Source: Ktedonospora formicarum | GTDB lineage: Bacteria; Chloroflexota; Ktedonobacteria; Ktedonobacterales; Ktedonobacteraceae | DNA: 64,000 nucleotides | Direction: 5' to 3' | Assembly (NCBI RefSeq): GCF_016587355.1 | Contig: NZ_BNJF01000001.1 | Span: 310,001-374,000 of the forward strand | In this document: positions 9,656-19,300 of the stretch, piece after piece | How positions within the stretch are numbered: the first letter of the stretch is position 1 | Layout: the number at the start of each line of letters is the position of its first letter | The notes under the pieces: generated by a model | The model's input: only the letters and a program-made list of their open reading frames with translations | Databases searched by the model: none | Told to the model about the DNA's origin: nothing | Program-made: the position numbers and the translations under genes

Positions 9656-10474
9656 TCAGGGCATGTAAGAGCCCCCGCCAGCAGCAAGGTAGTTGCCTGT
9701 AAGATACTGAGCTCCATCGGTTGCCAGCAGAAGAATCGCTCCGGCGATATCCTCGGGTTGTGCGATGCGACGCAATGGTAAGGCATTCTCAAGCATTTCC
9801 TTTTGTCCTTGAAGCACTGGTGCTGAAGCTTCTGTCTCAACTGCACCAGGTGACACAACATTCACCTGGATACCATATGGGCCCAGTTCAGTTGCCAGCA
9901 CGCGCATAAATGCCTCGACACTTGCCTTGCCAGCAGCAAGGGCGCCAGTTCCTGGATATGCTAAGCGCGCCACCAGGCTACTGATGGCAATCACATTACC
10001 TCGTTTACGTTCAGCCATGAATGGAACCACGCTACGCGCTGGGAGATAGACGCCAGCCAGAGCGCCTACCACAACGTTGTGGTAGAGATCCCACTTCGAT
10101 TCGAGAAAGGGAATAAAGGGTGATGAGTTCTCTTCCTTCGAGGTTGCAACTGACTTACTCTTGCTGCCAGTTGCCATAGCATTGAGAACAAGGATATCAA
10201 TCGGCCCAAGGTCCCGTTCAACCTGCTCTACCATAGCTTCTACCTGTTCAGCGTCATTCACATTGGCCCGGAACGCAATTGCATGCCCACCTTCAGCACA
10301 AATAGACTCAACTATTTTTCCTGCTTGTGCGGCACTGGTATGATAATTGATGCCAACTATTGCCCCATGTTTGGCGAATAGTTTCGCGGTTGCGGCTCCA
10401 ATACCACGGCTTGCGCCTGTAATCAGCGCGACCTTCCCCTGCAATAGTTGCGTACGGTAGTCGTGCTCTCTCAT
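9656..10474 (-). CDS. Short-chain dehydrogenase/reductase family protein lacking the usual catalytic Tyr
   Basis: This 272-residue Rossmann protein has the TGASRGIG nucleotide-binding motif at residues 19-26, an NAM in place of the NNAG motif near 98-100, and the catalytic-type Ser at 165/166. The active-site Lys appears to be Lys183, but the residue four positions before it is Leu179 where classical SDRs have Tyr. At the FabL-type spacing (seven before) the residue is Thr176. Tyr173 is the only nearby tyrosine. It may use an atypical active site or be a non-catalytic member. The C-terminus (GNYLAAGGGSYMP) resembles 3-oxoacyl-ACP reductase relatives. It is the third gene of the redox operon. 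Confidence 0.85.
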   Translation of the reverse strand: MREHDYRTQLLQGKVALITGASRGIGAATAKLFAKHGAIVGINYHTSAAQAGKIVESICAEGGHAIAFRANVNDAEQVEAMVEQVERDLGPIDILVLNAMATGSKSKSVATSKEENSSPFIPFLESKWDLYHNVVVGALAGVYLPARSVVPFMAERKRGNVIAISSLVARLAYPGTGALAAGKASVEAFMRVLATELGPYGIQVNVVSPGAVETEASAPVLQGQKEMLENALPLRRIAQPEDIAGAILLLATDGAQYLTGNYLAAGGGSYMP

Positions 10475-10538
10475 ACTGTTTTTCTCTCTTTTTCTTTGTT
10501 CTTCTTACATTTTCTTGCTCGTAGAAGAGGCTATTCTG

Positions 10539-11255
10539 CTAGATGATATGATTAGGGTATTCGTCAACAACATGGTAATAGGCGCCATAGCTGGGAAATG
10601 AAATCGGCTTTACGTGGTGAACTGAGCGAATGGCAGCTTCATAATCTGCCAGGGATGTCCATTCTGCGACATTGACGAAACGAAAACTTGCTCTGAAATC
10701 ATGTCCCTGAGGAGAGCGCAATCCTCGTTGGAACCCTTCAGCCTGGGCATCTATTTCATAAAGCCCTGGACCAAGAGAACCTTCTACTTTGCCCATGCCA
10801 TCTACAATTTCTTGCCATTGTTTATGAAGGACTTCTTCCTGACCTTCTGGCACCTCAAAAGGAACGATGAGCGTAAATGTTTTTTCTTTCGATCTGCTCG
10901 ATGCAGCAGTGAGACCGTCGCCCTCAGTGTGATAGAATGCTGGATACGCAGGGAAAGATATCTGCCGCTCTATTTGCGAGATGTAGGTAGCCGCTTCACC
11001 ATACGGCAAAGATAACCACTGAACTATAGCGATATAACCAAATCTGGCCCTCGAACCCGGCCGGTCCCTGAGCCAGTGAAAGCCTAAATTTTTCACCAGA
11101 TAGTTCTCCACTTCGGCGTCCACCTCATAGAGCCTCGCAGAGTAAAAATGCTCCTCATGTTTCCAAACGCCCAACATTGTGTGCCACTGCTCGCACAGCG
11201 TGTTTTTTTGATCTTCTAGTACTTCAAAAGGAACGATAAGGGTGGATATTTTCAT
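10539..11255 (-). CDS. Tandem-domain ABM-like (antibiotic biosynthesis monooxygenase type) protein
   Basis: The 238 residues consist of two homologous halves of about 115 residues. The shared opening LIVPFEV occurs at 6-12 and 129-135, followed in both halves by a Gln-Trp pair, a LYE(V/I)DA motif and a closing SFP-Y--YYH type segment. This is the ferredoxin-like fold of dimeric ABM/Dabb proteins, here fused as an internal dimer. I judge the family by pattern only; the function could be oxidation of an aromatic substrate or small-molecule binding. An AAAGGAA site lies before the ATG. It sits between an FMN reductase and an SDR, which fits a role in redox conversion of a quinone-like compound. 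Confidence 0.65.
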   Translation of the reverse strand: MKISTLIVPFEVLEDQKNTLCEQWHTMLGVWKHEEHFYSARLYEVDAEVENYLVKNLGFHWLRDRPGSRARFGYIAIVQWLSLPYGEAATYISQIERQISFPAYPAFYHTEGDGLTAASSRSKEKTFTLIVPFEVPEGQEEVLHKQWQEIVDGMGKVEGSLGPGLYEIDAQAEGFQRGLRSPQGHDFRASFRFVNVAEWTSLADYEAAIRSVHHVKPISFPSYGAYYHVVDEYPNHII

Positions 11256-11294
11256 AGTGGAATTCCTTTCCCAGACCAGGGATGATAGTTTTGG

Positions 11295-11876
11295 CTAATT
11301 TCGCGCAGTATCTACATATTCTGAGTGTAAAGCCTTCAAAGCATTCCCCCACGCTATAAGCTGGTCAAGCATAGCGTTGATGGATGTTTCTTGATGTGAG
11401 CGCGGCGTCAAAACGCTGTAATTCTTAAAGTCATGTGAGAAGGAGAGGCTCACCTGAGTTTGCACATCGGCGACTTGCAGTTCACCCATGATCAGCCTTA
11501 GATGCTCCACCGCAAGTCTGCCACCGTCAGCACCGTAGCTGACAAAGCCAGCCGCCTTGTTATTCCACTCTCTATAGAGATAATCAATCGCATTTTTAAG
11601 CGCGGCAGACGGCGCATGGTTATATTCCGGGGTTACAAAGATGTAGGCATCGAAGGAAGCAATCTTAGCAGCCCAGGCTCTGGTATGAGGGCGGGTATAC
11701 TGCCCCATAGCTGCCGGTGTTGGCTCATCAAGAAGCGGCAAGTTGAAATCGTTGAGATCCACGAGTTCAACCATCGCGTCATTGCGCCTGGATGCTATCT
11801 GATAGACCCAGCGAGCAACGGTCTCAGCATTGCGAAATGGGCGCGTACTCCCAATGATAATGGCTATCTTGATCAT
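11295..11876 (-). CDS. NAD(P)H-dependent FMN reductase family protein
   Basis: This flavodoxin-like protein has about 193 residues. It begins MIKIAIIIGSTRP, where the GSTR loop binds FMN phosphate, and carries the typical TPEYNHAPSAALKNAIDYL motif that shapes the flavin site. The longer frame from 11924 adds 16 residues with no homology to the family start and no ribosome site, so the ATG at 11876 is preferred. It would reduce FMN or quinones with NAD(P)H. As first gene of the four-gene redox operon it faces the divergent TetR gene across a region with two similar dyads. Confidence 0.85.
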   Translation of the reverse strand: MIKIAIIIGSTRPFRNAETVARWVYQIASRRNDAMVELVDLNDFNLPLLDEPTPAAMGQYTRPHTRAWAAKIASFDAYIFVTPEYNHAPSAALKNAIDYLYREWNNKAAGFVSYGADGGRLAVEHLRLIMGELQVADVQTQVSLSFSHDFKNYSVLTPRSHQETSINAMLDQLIAWGNALKALHSEYVDTARN

Positions 11877-12000
11877 GCGTTTACTCTTTACTCCTTTTAC
11901 TTCTATATTTGCTCCAGTCGCCATAAAGGGGATCAGAAGAGGTGCAGTTCAATTGTTTACCCTCCCTCGTCTCCTCCATGTGCATCCTAATAATCAACAC

Positions 12001-12018
12001 CTTTTGTCTAAACAAAAG
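12001..12018. promoter_or_regulatory. Operator-like dyad 1 for the divergent TetR regulator
   Basis: The sequence CTTTTGT-CTAA-ACAAAAG is a perfect 7-bp dyad around four bases. Its core TTGTCTAAACAA recurs as TTGTGTAAACAA 77 bases away in the same TetR/redox-operon intergenic region. Confidence 0.55.
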
Positions 12019-12078
12019 TTGTTGGTTATAATACTAACGCGGAATCAAGAGAGCAATCAACGGGCAATTTTGCGTTAT

Positions 12079-12094
12079 TGTTGTGTAAACAACA
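12079..12094. promoter_or_regulatory. Operator-like dyad 2 for the divergent TetR regulator
   Basis: The sequence TGTTGT-GTAA-ACAACA is a 6-bp perfect dyad that shares the TTGT-N-TAA-ACAA core with the site at 12001. Two matching sites flanking the divergent promoters would suit a TetR dimer. Confidence 0.55.
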
Positions 12095-12194
12095 TAGGAA
12101 AGAAGATTGTCGAGAAAGTTTGTAAAGAACGACGTATCTCCAAGGATTGAGAGACTGTCAACAGATATACAAGGATGATAAGGAGTCAATTTCT

Positions 12195-12776
12195 ATGGCG
12201 AGAATAGAGAAGAGCGTGGACCCTCGCGTAAAACGAACACGTCAACTCTTGCAGCAGTCCTTTCTGGAACTGTTGCAAGAAAAAGGGTTTGCGTCAGTCA
12301 CGATTCAGGATATTACGGAGCGGGCAACCATCAACCGTGCCACCTTTTATGCCCACTACACGGACAAATATATGTTGTTGGATGCCACTTTTCGTCAACA
12401 GATCCAGGAAGTAATAGCGAGCAAACTTTCTCCATCGTCAGGTGGAGGGATGCAAGACTTGCGCATTCTCATAAAGGTGGTTCTTCTGTATCTCGACGAG
12501 TTTTATCGCCATTGTGGGCCAAAAGATTTGCGGTATCTCGAATGGATTGTACAAGAGGAAGTTGCGACAGTCCTCCTGCGCTGGCTCAAACAAACAAAAA
12601 AAGCGGGGAGCAGTTCCCGGATTCCTAAAGAAACGCTGGCATCAGCGATGAGTTGGGCGATTTTTGGCACAGCTGCTGGATGGTGCCTGGACAAAGGCTC
12701 CCTTTCAGTAGAAGAGATGGCTAATCATATCCTGTTGGCTCTCTCTGAAGGAGGAACATACATACAAGAAAGCTAG
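12195..12776 (+). CDS. TetR/AcrR-family transcriptional regulator
   Basis: The product has about 193 residues from the ATG at 12195, which has AGGAG nine bases upstream; the frame can be extended to 12147 but without a ribosome site. The N-terminal HTH is clear: KGFASVTIQDITERATINRATFYAHYTDKYMLL at about residues 30-62, with the signature YxHYxxK. The C-terminal region resembles the TetR_C group found with TetR proteins of Firmicutes and Chloroflexota. It is divergent from the FMN reductase-ABM-SDR-DUF385 operon, and the two TTGTNTAAACAA dyads between them suggest it represses both itself and that operon until a ligand binds. Confidence 0.88.
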   Translation: MARIEKSVDPRVKRTRQLLQQSFLELLQEKGFASVTIQDITERATINRATFYAHYTDKYMLLDATFRQQIQEVIASKLSPSSGGGMQDLRILIKVVLLYLDEFYRHCGPKDLRYLEWIVQEEVATVLLRWLKQTKKAGSSSRIPKETLASAMSWAIFGTAAGWCLDKGSLSVEEMANHILLALSEGGTYIQES

Positions 12777-12916
12777 GAGTGACGAGAATCATCACAAAAA
12801 TAAGCACACGGTTGGGCTCAAGGAGTGGTTGGCGCTGATCTGGGTTCCTCCCCCTGGCGCTCGTTCCTCAAGAAGAGCAGGCAAGCCTGGAGATGCTCTG
12901 CGCCTAACTGACTCCT

Positions 12917-13013
12917 GAAGCCAGAGCCATTCGTTGCTTGCAGCGGCGGATGGATCGTCAGCGGCGAGCTGCCAACCCGGAACATTATGACGAGAAAGGA
13001 TGCATCAACCAGC
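12917..13013 (+). pseudogene. TnpB-type transposase fragment
   Basis: One frame reads ARAIRCLQRRMDRQRRAANP followed by EHYDEKG, a segment typical of IS605-family TnpB proteins. The frame is closed by stops on both sides and there is no DED catalytic core. The rest of 12777-13483 contains no gene I can support. The 168-codon minus-strand ORF over this area looks like a shadow. Confidence 0.5.
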
Positions 13014-13483
13014 CGTATAAGGTGCGGAGGTGCGCCTGCGGGCAGCACACGAGCGTACCACACAACGTGCGAGAGAGGGGCAGACAATGCCCTGAAGCTT
13101 AAGTCTGACTCGAGCCTAAGCGCGTCTGCCCGAAAGTCCGGAGAAACCACCACGAGAGCCAGCTCTTCTCCTTTAGCAAGAAGAACTGGAAGCGTGGGCC
13201 AAACCTCTGGAACCACTGCTGCTTGAGCACGGGGAGCTTTCAGTGATCTGTGGCAAAACGACTCAAGGGAGCATCCAGCATGCGCAAACACTGCAAAAGC
13301 TGGCACCTTTCTCTCCAAACCCAATGAAGAGGCGATGAGGGATCAAAGATCTGTTTGAGGATTCCCATACAGGCGCGGACCTGGACAAAAATGGCGACTT
13401 CTGCCATCCAGCATAGGATGGCAGGCTTGGATTCCGGCGTAATCCTGATTGAAGCAGATGTTTGCTCCATACAACGAAGGAAC

Positions 13484-14295
13484 CTATTGTTGCTTAAGGG
13501 CATTTCTCTGATCGCCAGCTTGGCATCGGTGGACGAATGATTCAAGTAATCGTGCAAGCGTTGCCGGCTCCTTGAAAGGGAGCAAATGGGTATTGTCCAT
13601 CCAAGAAAGAGCGAGTCTTGGGAACGCTTGGGCCAATTGCTCTCCACCAGCTCGCCATAAAGCATTGTTTTGCTCGGCACGCTCCCCCTTTTCCCCAGCA
13701 CTTTTCGTTGCCAGAACCAGTTCCACAGGACAATCAAGCTGGTCATAGACTGCAAGAAGCCGCTCGCGGCGTTTATTGACCTCAATGGTGAGAGTCGCAA
13801 ACTCGGAAGGTGTGAGGCGATACCCCATGCCAACCAGATCCAGGAGCAACGGCCCGATGCGCATCATCGGTGTATTGAGTCGGCGTCTCACATCCTCAGG
13901 ATCCTTGACAAGATTGACCGGCACCGCACCATCAATGAGAAACAGTCCTGCCACCTCTCCCGGATGGCTCGCCGCATACCAAACAGCCAGATCTGCCCCC
14001 AGAGACCAACCGACCAGAATGGGCCGATCTCCAGCAACCGTACCCATCATGGTCTCTGCATCCGTCATGAAACTCTCCAAGGAGGTATTATGTGAAATGG
14101 TGGTTTTCCCATGGTTGCGAAAATCGAAGGTCACAAGCCGATACTGCCCCTGAGTTCACCAATGATTCGTTTCCAAGCTACTTGTGTTGCTCCACCACCA
14201 TTGAAGAATAGGAGCGTTTGTCCCTGACCGATCTCGCTGACTGCGAGTTGTACCTCTCCATTTGGAACCTTGTAGCGTTTTATCTGCGTTTTCAT
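13484..14295 (-). pseudogene. Alpha/beta hydrolase broken by a one-base frameshift
   Basis: The first segment (14295 to about 14131) gives MKTQIKRYKVPNGEV and the oxyanion-type FFNGGGATQ region. The second (from about 14150 to 13484) gives the strand TFDFRNHGKT, the nucleophile elbow VGWSLGAD (Ser in G-W-S-L-G) and a C-terminal His (NTHLLPF). The join is at an AGGGGC run near 14145-14150. One extra G would fuse the frames as L-R-G-Q-Y-R-L-V-T-F, as in normal hydrolases, so a single base is missing from a homopolymer. This may be a real mutation or a sequencing error. It starts 27 bases after the stop of the TetR gene upstream and is probably its regulated partner. The likely role is ester or lactone hydrolysis; the substrate is unknown. 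Confidence 0.8.
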
Positions 14296-14321
14296 GCTCT
14301 CGCACCTCTCTTTTTTCACCT

Positions 14322-14951
14322 TCAAAACAAGCTCTGGAACAGGGCCTGCAACCCAAAATCAAACTCGCGATCAGGATTCCACTGCGTAATTTCCGGCAAC
14401 AACGCGTGAAGCGTTGGGTAGTGCTCTGCCGGAAATTGCTGCCACACCATTGGACCATTTGGTCCACGCTCCAGATCAGCCATGGGAGGTGTCCCCGTCT
14501 CAATCCAGGTGTGTCCAACAATAAACCCTACAAGACACTGTAATGCATAGATTGCCTGAACTCCTGTGATCTGCGCGCGCTGGATTGTCGCCAGAAGTCG
14601 GTCAAGAATCACTAGCGAGGCCTTGGTCCGTAGCGGGCTCGTCGCCACCAACGGAAGTACGCGTGGATGGGCGCGTAAGACGTCGCGGAAAGCGTGGGCA
14701 AACGCCCACAATTCCTCACGCGGTGTCCCGTCGAATTGCTCAGGGGATGGACTCTGAATAACGAGCAGTTCGATGACCCCATCAAAGAGCGCCCGTTTAT
14801 TCTCAACATGGTTGTACAACGCCATTGCCTCGACACCTAACATGGCTCCAAGTTTACGCATGCTAAAGCCTTCCAGACCCTCTTGATCAATCAAGTGTAA
14901 AGCCGCCTCCAGCACCCGTTGGCGTGTGAGTGGTACATCATTTTTCGGCAT
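14322..14951 (-). CDS. TetR-family regulator with tetracycline-repressor-like C-terminal domain
   Basis: The 209-residue product starts MPKNDVPLTRQRVLEAALHL and has a clear HTH (FSMRKLGAMLGVEAMALYNHVENKRALFDG, about 32-61). The C-terminal half resembles the TetR_C group related to class TetR proteins. The ATG at 14951 is preferred to GTG at 14960 because the protein then begins as relatives do. A 28-bp perfect inverted repeat lies immediately upstream and is a candidate autoregulatory site. The gene is followed closely by the alpha/beta hydrolase, which it may control. Confidence 0.88.
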   Translation of the reverse strand: MPKNDVPLTRQRVLEAALHLIDQEGLEGFSMRKLGAMLGVEAMALYNHVENKRALFDGVIELLVIQSPSPEQFDGTPREELWAFAHAFRDVLRAHPRVLPLVATSPLRTKASLVILDRLLATIQRAQITGVQAIYALQCLVGFIVGHTWIETGTPPMADLERGPNGPMVWQQFPAEHYPTLHALLPEITQWNPDREFDFGLQALFQSLF

Positions 14952-14957
14952 GCTTCT

Positions 14958-15016
14958 CACCCTCTCATTTACGTTGTATATTTACATTGTAAATATACAA
15001 CGTAAATGAGAGGGTG
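14958..15016. repeat. 28-bp perfect inverted repeat with 3-base loop upstream of TetR
   Basis: Arms 14958-14985 and 14989-15016 are exact reverse complements around ATT. The centre TTTACATTGTAAA is itself dyadic. Its position touching the TetR start suggests an operator, but it also lies about 180 bases past the stop of the membrane gene at 15193 and could end that transcript. Confidence 0.75.
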
Positions 15017-15192
15017 TCAAGGAGCGTCTTTTTTCTTAAAAAAAGATGAATATCACTTGTTGAGGCAAATGCATGGCTAGATATGAACACATTCGGTTGG
15101 TATAGAGTCTCAACGCATCCAACTATTGCAGCTTTTTAATCATTATGATGTATCCACACTTGAATTCTTTTTTTCTTTCTATTCACTCGCTT

Positions 15193-16185
15193 TTAGCTGG
15201 TGGTTGTAAGGACAACCTTGCGGTTACGAATCTGGACCCAAAGCCACCCTAAGAAGATCACCATCAGGAGCCCCATGACTGCCAGGGCGACTCTCTCAAC
15301 AACCGTTTTGCTAAACAGCAGGGCGCCAACGGCTGAGTGAGCTATGAGCATACCACTGACCAGGGCCAGCAGATGACGGTCATTCCAAGAAGACGAACGT
15401 GCCCAATCCACGAAACGCCAGATCAGAATCAGGGCTATGACGGGTGGTGCCAGGAGCGGAACTAGAACCAGAGGAAATTGCGTCAGCATTGGAAAGGGAC
15501 GCCAGAGTAGCGCTGGAATGCCCAGAGCGAGAAACGCACTCATTCCACTAAAGAGCAGGATGCCAAAGGGCTTTGGGAACTGGTCAGAACGTTGAGTCCG
15601 CGGGCGCTGCCTGGGCAGCAGAAACAGTGCATTCACCACAAGCATAAGCGCGATCACGATGACCACGCCCGATACCAGAGGAGGCACGCTGTAGGAAGAG
15701 ATGGTTCTGGCAAAGAAGGCAAGTAGGACAACGCCAAGAATATACCAGACAGAGGTGGCAACCAGGCCAAATCTGCCGAGAGAAGGAAGCGCGCGTTGCG
15801 CTGGGAACAAGAATTCGGCGAGGACAATTGGAATGGCTACACTCCAAAGCGGATGAATCCAGGTAAGAACGACAGAGGTATAGACCCAGTTGACCCCAAA
15901 GAAACGAGCACCCCACAGAGCAACCGTTGCGTAGGTGGGATCAAACAGGCTTTGCAACGCCAGCCCCTCCTCAACGAGTCCATAGGCAACACCCATGAGG
16001 AGGATACTTGCCCACCCTCGATGTCGGCGGCGTACCAGTTCTCGGATGAGCAGGGCACCTGGCCCATAGATCACGAGATCCACCAGGAGAAGGCCCGGCT
16101 GAGTTATGGGGGTCGAACCCGAAAGCACTTCGGCAACCAGTGGTGCTATGACAATCAGCACCAGCACAAACAACCATCTTTGCAT
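15193..16185 (-). CDS. Polytopic membrane protein of unknown function
   Basis: The 330-residue product is strongly hydrophobic with about nine predicted membrane segments, starting with an uncleaved N-terminal helix. A Glu-Glu pair in YGLVEEGL near residue 70 lies at the membrane edge and recalls CPBP-type intramembrane proteases, but I do not see the other motifs of that family, so I make no functional claim. The start has a strong AAAAGGAG site. The gene lies 130 bases downstream of a large MalT-like regulator on the same strand and may be part of its regulon. Confidence 0.7.
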   Translation of the reverse strand: MQRWLFVLVLIVIAPLVAEVLSGSTPITQPGLLLVDLVIYGPGALLIRELVRRRHRGWASILLMGVAYGLVEEGLALQSLFDPTYATVALWGARFFGVNWVYTSVVLTWIHPLWSVAIPIVLAEFLFPAQRALPSLGRFGLVATSVWYILGVVLLAFFARTISSYSVPPLVSGVVIVIALMLVVNALFLLPRQRPRTQRSDQFPKPFGILLFSGMSAFLALGIPALLWRPFPMLTQFPLVLVPLLAPPVIALILIWRFVDWARSSSWNDRHLLALVSGMLIAHSAVGALLFSKTVVERVALAVMGLLMVIFLGWLWVQIRNRKVVLTTTS

Positions 16186-16313
16186 TCAATGACTCCTTTT
16201 GCATGAGAGAAATACCTGCTGTTAGCATAGGAAATCTCTGCATAGGAGACATCCCCCTGCAGGATGGTTCCAGGGGTGGTTTGCGTGACGGGATAGAGCG
16301 CCAGAAGGCCATA

Positions 16314-19300
16314 TCAGAGGAGTTGGAGACGACGAGCGGTCAGCCTTGCCTGTAAGCGTGTATTGACCCCGAGTTTCCGATACAGGTGTTTGATATGATC
16401 CTTCACAGTATTGATTGACACAACGAGTACTTCGGCAATTTCCTGATTGCTGTGTCCAGCAGCCAGGAGTCCAAGCACTCGTTGCTCCTGCCGTGAAAGG
16501 GGCTCAGCAATGATGCCTTCGCCTGAGGCGCGGCAGGCCTCCATTTCTTCATCAGAAAATTGGATCATCTGCAAGATGCTCAGCGCATACGAATGCAATG
16601 CTGGTTCTCGGAGTGTGGGCAGAAGCTGGCGTAACAGGTGTGCGAGTGGCTCTCCTTCAGAGAGAAACGGGCGTATGAGGTTCTGATGATGCGCCTGTGA
16701 GAGGGCCTGGCGTAAGAAATGCATAGCCGGCTTCTGATCGGCGGCGTCTGCGCAGGCGAGAGCCAGAAGAAGCTGGATCATGAGGTGCTCACGTGGTGCC
16801 TTTACCTCTGTCAGCAGGTGCTCAAGCTGCTGACGTGCAATCTCGGGCTGGTTCCGCGCAAGTAAGAGACGCGCTTGAAAGATCCTGGTAGCCATCCGCT
16901 CTTGCAGCTCTGGCATCTGGAGAAAGAGCTGTGCGCTCTGAAGGTTGCCAACTTGAAGCTGGCAGTGCGCAAGGAGAAGATACACCTCGGACAGCAATTG
17001 AACGGCTTCGGATGTTGGGGCTAATTGAAGGCGAACCTGCAGGGCAGCCAGACGCCCCGTGGCGGAGGGAAACTCTCCTCGTGCGAGAAGCAAGCATGCC
17101 AGTTGGAAATCTGCCTGATGGAAGAAGTCTGGCGTTCCCTCTCCAGCAACGGTTATGGCTTCATGTGCCTGCCTCTCTGCTGAGGGCAGATCATTCCATT
17201 CTAACGCCATCCGAGAGAGGCCTAGCCGGGCTGCCGCGATGAGTTGACGATCCTGTGGCAGACATGCATCGGAAATAGCCTGCTGATAGTACTCGTGTGC
17301 CTGATGCAGTTCAAAAAGAACCTCGCTACAGATCCCCAACATGAGCAGCAGGCTCCGCGTCAACGATCTTCCCCCATCAAGGCGGCTCCGTTCACAAGCT
17401 TGTAAGAAGGATGACCGAGCTTCTGCCCAGCACCCAGATGACATCTGTGCTGTTCCAACAATAAAGAGACAGATGCCACGAAACATACGCAAGCGGCGAT
17501 GGGCGCCGTCATCTTTCAACCCAGCCAGGGCCTCCCTGGCATAGTCGACCGCCTCTCCAAACCGGCCTTTCCTCCAGGAGCACAGAGCGTGGAAAGCATC
17601 GATCAGGCCGAGAAATGTCGCCATTCCACGGTTTTGCCAGCCTTCCCTGGCCATGTGGAGCAGTGCTACGATGCGCTCCCGAGTGCAAGAAGAAGGGTCA
17701 GGTTCTCGCAACTGGAGGCCGAGGGCAGAGAGCCAGCAAAGCATGGGATGAGCGCGCAAGACGATTTCCGGTAGGGGAGAAAGCCACCGGAAGAGGGTGT
17801 GTGCATCGGAGATCTGTCCCTGGGCATCGACCTGCTCGGCAAGCCGTGCAGCGTGCTCAAAATCGTGTGCATAAAGAGCAGCCTCTATGGCCTCTACCAT
17901 CATCATCTGCTGCTCATACCAAAAGCTTGCACGTAATGAGCACGCTCGTAGGGTGGCTTCGCCCAGGCGCACCTCGGCTTCGCGGCGCATCGCTTCTGCA
18001 AAGAGTCCATGATAGCGGTACCACACCCATAATGTCTGTTGCAGGTGAGCCGCTCCGGTTTCAACGCGCTCCAGAAACAATCCAGCCGTATAGGCAGCTT
18101 CGAGCAGTTCATTACCACTCGCTTCATTGATGACCATCTGACACAGAGATGCATTAAGATAGGGAAGCACACTGGTTTGAAGGAGAAAACGCTGGAGTAC
18201 CTCTGGCTGGGCCTGTAAAATTTCCGTCACGAAGTATTCCAGGATTGGCTGAGGTGCCTCATCGAGATTTCTCCTCATTGCTGCTTTTCCACCCACACCT
18301 TGTAGGGAGAGGAGGCTGGAAGCAACCTCGGATGCACTCCGTTTTCCTTGCTGCGTGTAGGCAAAGAGGCGCAGCCCGGTTACCCAGCCCGAAAGGTGAG
18401 CATCAAGTTGGCTGAGTACTTCCTCCGAGAGAGAGGGCACACCTGCCTCTCGCAGAAAGGCGGCTGTCTCTTCCAATGAGAAGCGTAGATCGGTGGCCCC
18501 CAATGAGAAGAGGGTCCCTTGAGCACGCCAGCGCAAGAGCGGCAAGGAGGGCTGAGATCGCGAAAGGAGCACCACTCGCAAACAAGGGGGCAGATGGTCG
18601 AGAAAAAAGGTCATGGTCTCATGGAGGCATGGGAGTGTAATGGTGTGATAGTCATCCAGAATGAGTAGCGTATCTGGGAGGTCATGAGAAACCTCGTGGA
18701 GGAACGATGCCACAATCGTCTCAAGTGGAGGAACCTGAAAAGGTGGCTCTTCTGCCTGGGAAAGCTGAGTGAGGGCAGCTTGACCTACTGTGATCCCCTC
18801 GCTCTGGCAAGCTCGAATGAGAGAGCACCAGAAACGGATTGGATTGTTCTCACCAGCATCAAGGGAAAGCCAGGCCACATGGGGAAAGTGCTCATGTGAA
18901 CGCAGCTCCTCAATCCAATGTGTGATAAGTATTGTTTTGCCAAAGCCAGCAGGAGCTTGCAGCAGCGTGACGGGGTAGAGTAGGCTGCTCTGCAGGCGTG
19001 TCAACAAGGCTTTTCGCTCCACCAGCAAAGCGGGTAGGCGCGGAGGCTGCATCTTTGAGAAAAACAGCAGGGAATCTTGTGAGGAAGGCTGTACTGGTTC
19101 AGATTGATGAGGCAGAGGAGAAGAGGCTTCTGGGAAAGAAGGCACGTCGAGCAGGCTACGCGTGACTTCTTCTAAGCGAGCAAGAGAAAGATCTTTTGTC
19201 TTGCCTGCATAGCGCTTCACCAGGTACCCATGCAGGCGTCGATAGGCATACCAGTAGGTGCTCCCTCGTTGCACAGTCTGCTTGCGAAAGGTACACTTAT

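Noticed and set aside
12818..13324. 168-codon minus-strand ORF
   Set aside because: No protein-like pattern, and the plus strand carries TnpB-like residues in the same interval; it reads as a shadow of degenerate DNA.
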